Assembly: GCA_900543585.1 (NCBI GenBank)
Contig: UQRP01000018.1
Span: 1 to 47,519 of the forward strand
Source: an uncultured Prevotella sp.
GTDB lineage: Bacteria > Bacteroidota > Bacteroidia > Bacteroidales > Bacteroidaceae
Direction of reading: 5' to 3'
Length of the DNA: 47,519 nucleotides
Part shown: positions 42,147 to 47,519 of the stretch, in pieces
How the letters are laid out: every line of letters begins with the position of its first letter
Numbering within the stretch: position 1 is the stretch's first letter
The notes under the pieces: generated by a model
Databases searched by the model: none
What the model was told of the DNA's origin: nothing
What the model saw: only the letters and a program-made list of their open reading frames with translations
Made by a program: the position numbers and the translations under genes

Positions 42147-44570
42147 TTATTTTGACATCTTAAAGACTTTCAGATTGTCACGGCCATAGGCGACATAGAT
42201 ATATCCGTTGGCCAAGGCGACATAGTTGGCGGAGCGCTGCCCCATAAACCGGCCGACCTTCTTCAGGGTCTTACGGTCGAGGACGACGAGGCCGCGGGTG
42301 CCATAGGCGACATAGACGTACTTGTCGTCGACAGCCACACCGTTGGCACAGATGGCCAAATCCTGACCGGTCTTCGACGACTTGATGTTCTCCTTATAGT
42401 AGCCGACCTGGGCACCGGTGATGGCGTCGTAGACATAGAGGCCGTTCATGCTCTGGCAGACATAGACCTTGCCGTCATAGACGCAGATGGCGTTCTTGCC
42501 GTTGTTCGGCTTCACCTTGTTGGCGTCGACGCTGAAGACCGGCGACTGCATCATGACATCATCACTCTTGTTGAACTTCTCCAGCTTCAGGCCGACCTCC
42601 GTCATGGAGTCCACAATCTGTGTGTCGTCGTAGTGGATGGCATAGAAGGTGTTGCCGTCGGGGGCATAGGCGAGGTGCTTGGCGCGACCCGCTGTCTTCG
42701 TGGCGCGCAGCTCGGCGAGGGTGTTGTCGAAGACCTCATAGCCGTAGGTCGATGCCACGTCGAGGTCGTTGCCGTTGACAATGACGCAGTTGCCGTCACC
42801 ACCCTTGCCACCTTTCTTAGAAGCCAACTGAGCCTCCCAGAGCATGGCAATCTGCAAGGGCAGGTAGTTCTTATGGGCTATCTCGATGCTGTCGAGGTCG
42901 TCCTTCTTCTGCGACGCACAGTCGATGGTGCCGTCGTCCTTGAGGCACAGGAAGCCGAGGAAGCCGCCGTTCTTGTTGTTGCCCACAGCATAGAGCCGCT
43001 TGCTGGACTTGTCGAGGGCGATATGGTTGAAGTCGATGGCGTTGTCATGGTCGCGGACGAACTGCTTGAGCGTGGTGATGTCGCCCGTGGTGGTGAGCAT
43101 CTCGATACATCCGCTGTGTCCGTTGCCGCGCTTGTGGTAGGAGACGTAGACATTCTTGCCGTCGGTCTGCACGCAGGTAGCAGAGATGTCATGGGTGTGA
43201 CCTTCAGAGACGACGACGGGCTGCGGATTGTCATCCTTCCCTCCACCGGGGGCATAGCCTCCACCATGGCACTCATCAGCGGGAATGGAATATTTCACGC
43301 CATCGGGGGTGTTGCCGACACTGTCGACGACCTTACCGTTGGAGATATGCTCGACGGTACCATTCATAAAATCAATCTTTGACATCGGCACGTCGCCACC
43401 GGAACGGTAATTCCAGGTGTTGCAGTCGATACCGAGGCGCTGGTTGCCGGATGTCTTGAAGATATAGCAGTCGTTGAGTTGCGAAGAACTGCCACTGCCA
43501 TTAAATTCTATCTTCTTGGCTCTCAGCACACCTACGGCGTCGTCTCCCTCCATGACGATGAAGGCCGTGCCGTTGTTCTCATTCTTATAAGTGCCAGTGA
43601 CATCGACAAAAGCCGTGTCCTTGAGGAAGATGGTAGAGCTGGCGCACTGGTCGAGGTTGTCGCAATTGATATAGTTGGCATGAACCTCGACACCATTGGA
43701 GTTGACTGTGATATTTTTGCCTTTAATTCCGCATTGTGCTATCACCTTTGTACCGCTCTTGAAGATGATGGCATGTTTGCCAGCGTCAATGCCATCACCT
43801 ACATATATATAACCGTCGGTAGACAGGTCGGCATTGTTAGAGGTCATCTTGCCGGTGACACAGAGGCGGGTATAGTTAGGTGTCATATCGCCAAACGATT
43901 CGGCTTTGAGGTCTCCGTTGACATAGAGCGTACCCTGCACTAAAATGTGTTTGGCAGAGATATTTCCATCTTCAACGTAAACCTTACTGTTCTGATCTAC
44001 ATTCAATGTAGCTCCATCGGGAACAGTTAGCGTACCGCCTTTCTCGACGTATATACTACCACCAGAACCGAGAATATTATTCCAATTGGTCTTTACGATA
44101 AGGGTACCCCCATCCTTGACGATAATCCTTGTTTTACTGGCATCTGTCCAAGAACCTTCCAATGTCAGCGTACCAGTCACATACATGGTGGTGTTGGTCA
44201 GATTAAATTTACTCGTCAGTGTATATGACTCTCCCTTAGCAACATACCATGGTCCACCTGCCACCCAAGGCTGGGTGTTAGTCTTGACATCCACGGCATT
44301 GCTTGGCACTGTCGTATCAAGGCCTTTAGGCCAGGAAGGTAAATCCTTCTCGATGGCATCGATGTCGCTTTGGGCGCGTGTTCCTGAAACGGCACAGTTG
44401 TAGATGGTCGACTGCATCTCTGCCGTGACGTCGTCGATAGCCTGGCCGACGGCATTCTCACTGACAGCCGTAGGAACGGTGTTGTCAATGACATCGTCGC
44501 TCGACGAGCAGCCTGCGAGTCCTCCGAGGAGGAGGGCAGCAGAGAAGAGTGAAAAGATTTTCGTCTGCAT
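42147..44570 (-). CDS. Large surface lipoprotein: beta-helix-like plus beta-propeller-like
   Basis: The 807-residue lipoprotein (LGGLAGC, Cys 21, followed by SSSDD, a surface-export signature in Bacteroidota) has two halves. Residues about 100-370 consist of short regular strands such as GTLTLEGSW, GTLIVKTNW, GTLTVPDGATLNV and GTLYVNGDL, the look of a right-handed beta-helix. From about 455 to the end it has propeller-like blades (KNVYVSYHKRGNG, GKVYVCQSMNGLYVYDA, YVYVAYGTRGLVVLDRKTLKKVGRF). It is paralogous to the protein at 44724-47189, most clearly in the C-terminal blades. A beta-helix lipoprotein beside a polysaccharide synthase could bind, modify or anchor the polymer. I know no characterised homologue. 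Confidence 0.85.
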   Translation of the reverse strand: MQTKIFSLFSAALLLGGLAGCSSSDDVIDNTVPTAVSENAVGQAIDDVTAEMQSTIYNCAVSGTRAQSDIDAIEKDLPSWPKGLDTTVPSNAVDVKTNTQPWVAGGPWYVAKGESYTLTSKFNLTNTTMYVTGTLTLEGSWTDASKTRIIVKDGGTLIVKTNWNNILGSGGSIYVEKGGTLTVPDGATLNVDQNSKVYVEDGNISAKHILVQGTLYVNGDLKAESFGDMTPNYTRLCVTGKMTSNNADLSTDGYIYVGDGIDAGKHAIIFKSGTKVIAQCGIKGKNITVNSNGVEVHANYINCDNLDQCASSTIFLKDTAFVDVTGTYKNENNGTAFIVMEGDDAVGVLRAKKIEFNGSGSSSQLNDCYIFKTSGNQRLGIDCNTWNYRSGGDVPMSKIDFMNGTVEHISNGKVVDSVGNTPDGVKYSIPADECHGGGYAPGGGKDDNPQPVVVSEGHTHDISATCVQTDGKNVYVSYHKRGNGHSGCIEMLTTTGDITTLKQFVRDHDNAIDFNHIALDKSSKRLYAVGNNKNGGFLGFLCLKDDGTIDCASQKKDDLDSIEIAHKNYLPLQIAMLWEAQLASKKGGKGGDGNCVIVNGNDLDVASTYGYEVFDNTLAELRATKTAGRAKHLAYAPDGNTFYAIHYDDTQIVDSMTEVGLKLEKFNKSDDVMMQSPVFSVDANKVKPNNGKNAICVYDGKVYVCQSMNGLYVYDAITGAQVGYYKENIKSSKTGQDLAICANGVAVDDKYVYVAYGTRGLVVLDRKTLKKVGRFMGQRSANYVALANGYIYVAYGRDNLKVFKMSK

Positions 44571-44595
44571 AGTTGTTTGTAATTAGGATTACAGC

Positions 44596-44724
44596 CCCTC
44601 CTAACCCTCCCCCGTAGGGAGGGCTTCCTGTGCACTGGTGGCACCGTGGGGTATCCTACGGTGCATATCAGTCCCTCCCCTTTAGGGGGAGGGTTGTCGC
44701 GGCCTTGGCCGCGACGGGTGGGGC
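44596..44724. repeat. Cluster of four hairpins between paralogous lipoprotein genes
   Basis: Hairpins are ccctccc/gggaggg (44605-44623), gcaccgt/acggtgc (44641-44664), ccctcccc/ggggaggg (44673-44693) and gtcgcggcc/ggccgcgac (44696-44715). The outer words agcccc and ggggct also complement each other, so the whole 130 bases can fold as one branched structure. It directly follows the stop codon of the upstream lipoprotein gene. Confidence 0.7.
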
Positions 44725-47189
44725 TATCGGTTATTCGCATTCTCGAGCTTCAGCACCTGGAGGTTGTTCTTACCATAGGCGACATAGACGAGGTCGCCGT
44801 TCACGGCCACGAAGTTGGCAGAACCATTACCAGCGCAGTAGCGGGCCACCTCAGGGATGTTCGTAGCACCACTCTTCAGATCGCTCTTGTTCAGCACGAT
44901 GACACCTAAGCTGCCATAGGCCAGGAAGACATGGCTGCCGTCGACAGCTACACCATTGCAGTAGCCGCGCGTCACCTTAGTACCTACAGCATACTTCTCG
45001 TTCTCGTCCTGAGCATTCACGGTATAGGTAGCGTCGGCGGGCTTGAAGGTCGTCACGAGCTGACCGTTGGTATACTTATACAGACCGTTGGCACCGGCAG
45101 CCACATAGATATCGTTGCCGTCGACAACCATCACGTTCTTACCGTTCTCAGGAGTGACACCGCTAATGGTAGCCACAGTGGTAGGCGTAGCGAAGCGGGT
45201 ATCGGTAGCGGCATAGCTGTTGATGCCCATCGTACCGTTGTTCAGATAGCTCACGTAGACATTGCTGCCGCCCTGTGCGACATACTTGCCCTTTGTCAGA
45301 TGCGTAGCATAGGTCTCTTCGAGATCGCTGTTGAAGGTCTCGATGCCATAGGTGGTAGCAGCGACATAGGCGTCACCGACCTTGATGACAGCGTTACCGT
45401 CACCGGCCTGACCGTCAGCGGTAGTGGTCTGCAGGCGGCAGTACTTCAGCGGACTCTTGTCGGAACCGTTGGAAGTGGTGCCGTCGGCGACATCAAACTT
45501 ATGGTTGGAGAGGTTCAGGGCTGTGATGACACCACCATTCTCGCTGTTGCCGACACCGATGAGCTTGTCGCCGTCGAGGAGCAGGTTGTTCCAGTCGATG
45601 GCGTTGGAGATGTTGGTTGTTCCTTGGGTAGCGTTGACAGCAGAGAGTGACTGAACCAAAGTGGCGTTGCCGTTGGCGTCAACAGTCAGATAGTCAAGCA
45701 TACCGGCCTGACCCGTGCCCTGCGTATGATAAGAGACATAGACGTTGTTGCCGTTCAGTGCCACGGAGGTAGCAGAGAGGCCGGAATGGATATTGTCATT
45801 GGTACCGTAAGCCACGGCAGCCGTCTGACGGAGGTTCATGTAGTTGGTGGTCTCGGTGACACCCTTCTTCTCGGTGTTGAAGCCGTGGAAGATGACTTTG
45901 TCCTTACCATCCGTGACAGCAGGGAGCGTGACAGCAGGGAGGGAGATGTAGGCGAAGTCGTCTTCGTGGTTCACCTTCAGCACGGAAGCACCGGAGAAGG
46001 CCACATCGTCCCAGTTATACTCAGAGCCTTTGGCATCTTTAGCATGCTTGAAGTAGACACCCATCTTACCGCCTGTGCAGGTCTTGATGAAGGTGTTGTT
46101 CTCACCGGCGAGGACGAGGTTCTTGGTGAGCAGCATACCGAGGTTGCCGTCATGCAATTCGAGAGATGACTTGCCATCAGTATTATAATAGGTGTAAGTC
46201 TCCACGACACCGTTGCTGCCTAAGATAATCTTCGAGCCGTTCTCCTGGCGGATGAACTTTTTGGCATCATCTTGGGTCTTGGTATAGTCACCGGCTTTGA
46301 TGAAGTTGCCATAGATGGTACCGCCGTTGACGGTCAGACTGTTCTCGGAGTTGAAGGTGTTTTTCACGGTCACCGTGCCCTTCACCGTAGAAGCCTGGGC
46401 GGAGAGGTAGCTGGCAGCCACCTGGCCGTCGGCCTCAAGGTTGCCGGTAGCATAGAGGTTGGTACCAATCTGTGTCTTGGAGTCTTTACCAAGGGTGATA
46501 TTCTTAGCACGAAGCTCATATTCGGTCAGCACCTCACCGTTGTTCGTGAAGTCCTTGCCCACGAAGGTACCGTCAGTGCCCACGGTCTCTTTCTTTCCAT
46601 CACCACTCTTATAGAAGGCGTTCTTGGCATACAGACCGGCACCCTTGGCAACAGTGAAGGAACTGGCTGTGACCACAAGCTTGCCACCGCCGTTGACATA
46701 AATCTTCACACCAGCAGGAAGCTCAGTGACACCTTTAAGGGTCAGGGTTCTGGTACCCTGGACATAGATATTACCTGAGCCCTTGAGCCCGGACAACGTG
46801 AGGTTGTGGTTGAGCACAAGATTATGACCAGCCAGATTCAGCGTGCCAGGAGTGAAGGTAGCGGCACCACTCTGGTAGGTGACATTTTTCGTCAGCTCTT
46901 TCTCACCAAAATAGCCTTCAGTATAGGAAGGTACCGCTGGGAATGAGAGTCCGAGATTGGAAGGCGCACTCGTGGGTAAAGCACGGGTGAAAGATTTAGC
47001 ACCGGAAGTAAGGGCGCTGTAGTTCGTAACACGATTTGCGGTACTGTTCAGCACCACGCCAATACCCGATGCCTGATTGTTAATATCAATGCCACCACCA
47101 TTATCGGTGCTGTCATCACTAGAACAGGCTGCCAAACTCATCACCAAGAGTGACGAAATGGCAAAATTGAATGACTTTATGTTTACCAT
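44724..47189 (-). CDS. Large surface lipoprotein, paralogue of the next gene
   Basis: The 821-residue lipoprotein (MSLAAC, Cys 22, followed by SSDDSTDNGGG) is first in the cluster. Residues about 80-400 are rich in short strands with repeated hydrophobic spacing (GHNLVLNHNLTL, GNIYVQGTRTLTLKGV, GGKLVVTASSF), like a beta-helix. Residues about 420-821 form a propeller-like region (NNVYVSYHTQGTGQAGMLDYL, NDIYVAAGANGLYKY, GSHVFLAYGSLGVIVLNKSDL) ending YVAYGKNNLQVLKLE, almost the same as the end of the paralogue (YVAYGRDNLKVFKM). The lipidated Cys followed by Ser-Ser-Asp-Asp predicts display on the cell surface. A promoter with both consensus boxes lies upstream (47381-47412). Function is unknown; position suggests a role in handling the exported polymer. 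Confidence 0.87.
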   Translation of the reverse strand: MVNIKSFNFAISSLLVMSLAACSSDDSTDNGGGIDINNQASGIGVVLNSTANRVTNYSALTSGAKSFTRALPTSAPSNLGLSFPAVPSYTEGYFGEKELTKNVTYQSGAATFTPGTLNLAGHNLVLNHNLTLSGLKGSGNIYVQGTRTLTLKGVTELPAGVKIYVNGGGKLVVTASSFTVAKGAGLYAKNAFYKSGDGKKETVGTDGTFVGKDFTNNGEVLTEYELRAKNITLGKDSKTQIGTNLYATGNLEADGQVAASYLSAQASTVKGTVTVKNTFNSENSLTVNGGTIYGNFIKAGDYTKTQDDAKKFIRQENGSKIILGSNGVVETYTYYNTDGKSSLELHDGNLGMLLTKNLVLAGENNTFIKTCTGGKMGVYFKHAKDAKGSEYNWDDVAFSGASVLKVNHEDDFAYISLPAVTLPAVTDGKDKVIFHGFNTEKKGVTETTNYMNLRQTAAVAYGTNDNIHSGLSATSVALNGNNVYVSYHTQGTGQAGMLDYLTVDANGNATLVQSLSAVNATQGTTNISNAIDWNNLLLDGDKLIGVGNSENGGVITALNLSNHKFDVADGTTSNGSDKSPLKYCRLQTTTADGQAGDGNAVIKVGDAYVAATTYGIETFNSDLEETYATHLTKGKYVAQGGSNVYVSYLNNGTMGINSYAATDTRFATPTTVATISGVTPENGKNVMVVDGNDIYVAAGANGLYKYTNGQLVTTFKPADATYTVNAQDENEKYAVGTKVTRGYCNGVAVDGSHVFLAYGSLGVIVLNKSDLKSGATNIPEVARYCAGNGSANFVAVNGDLVYVAYGKNNLQVLKLENANNR

Positions 47190-47519
47190 TGTTGTAGAAT
47201 TTTAATTCATTAGTAGTTCAACAGTAGCAAGCGAACAAAAGTTCACACCTGTAGCTGTCGACAGAAACCAAGACTTCTGTCCCAATGTCCAATCTGAAAG
47301 CAATAACCGTCGTTACGCTTCAGTTCTTCATCAAAATGTACCCTATAGTTTCTTTCAGTTGTTTTCCAACAAACTTACGCCAAAGTTAGTACTTATCACA
47401 ATGGCATGCAAATAATTTGCATAAGTTTTACCATCTTTAACACTCCGAGAATAAAGACAGCTATGGCGAATTCAAATAGCAAGTGCAAATTTACGAAAGC
47501 TTTTCGTTAAAGCATTCTA
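47190..47519 (-). other. Leader and promoter region of the exopolysaccharide cluster
   Basis: This gene-free stretch holds the promoter at 47381-47412 and a predicted leader of about 185 bases. The leader contains the perfect palindrome ctgtcgacag (47255-47264). A second TAnnTTTG-like box (TAAATTTG on the minus strand, 47486-47493) lies further upstream without a -33 partner inside the window. I see no known riboswitch. Confidence 0.55.
47381..47412 (-). promoter_or_regulatory. Canonical promoter of the seven-gene cluster
   Basis: On the minus strand TTTG (47409-47412) is followed after 20 bases by TAACTTTG (47381-47388), a full match to the Bacteroidota promoter consensus. The predicted transcription start is near 47374, giving a long leader of about 185 bases before the ATG at 47189. 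Confidence 0.7.

Overview
The window looks like a chromosomal segment of a fairly GC-rich member of the Bacteroidota, most likely Prevotellaceae. Supporting signs are a SusC/SusD pair driven by an ECF sigma/FecR pair, FISUMP and Mx1-peptidase-family lipoproteins, lipoproteins with acidic residues just after the lipidated Cys, TAnnTTTG-type -7 promoter boxes, and almost no Shine-Dalgarno sequences. Species-level assignment is inference. I find 26 protein-coding genes, no rRNA or tRNA, no CRISPR array and no transposase.

Region 1 (460-19313, all minus strand) is a glycoside-degradation locus. It encodes a GH78 alpha-L-rhamnosidase, a membrane-anchored DUF6377/HTH regulator, two GH3 beta-glycosidases, two type-B carboxylesterases, two nucleoside-hydrolase-fold proteins (one IunH-like, one DUF1593/Sde182-like) and a TonB-dependent receptor with no SusD partner. 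Esterase and nucleoside-hydrolase-fold genes alternate. Rhamnosidase plus beta-glucosidase plus esterase suits acylated rhamnosyl-glucosides such as plant secondary metabolites, but the substrate is inferred. Several intergenic gaps hold degenerate short tandem repeats.

Region 2 (19759-34055, all plus strand) starts with glmS and a MORN-repeat/GH25 muramidase lipoprotein. One base later a trans-envelope-signalling import locus begins: ECF sigma factor, FecR anti-sigma, SusC with an STN domain, SusD, a Mx1-peptidase-like lipoprotein whose zinc motif appears lost, a FISUMP lipoprotein and two TlpA-like thioredoxin-fold proteins. It has no glycosidase, so an oligopeptide or other non-glycan substrate is as likely as a glycan.

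Region 3 (34056-35179) has no gene. It is a nested palindromic element whose outer modules also occur at the left edge of the window (1-430). Stem base pairs covary between copies, so the hairpins look selected.

Region 4 (35180-47189, all minus strand) is the most interesting part. Seven tightly packed genes follow a canonical promoter at 47381-47412: two paralogous surface lipoproteins (beta-helix-like plus beta-propeller-like), a TolC-type outer-membrane factor, an HlyD-type membrane-fusion protein, a zinc-ribbon membrane-anchored protein, a processive GT2 glycosyltransferase and a UDP-sugar dehydrogenase. There is no ABC, RND or MFS pump. The simplest reading is a synthase-dependent exopolysaccharide factory in which the GT2 enzyme is the inner-membrane extruder, MFP and OMF form the conduit, the dehydrogenase supplies a uronic-acid precursor, and the zinc-ribbon protein is a candidate regulator. 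It parallels alginate Alg8/Alg44 logic with different parts.
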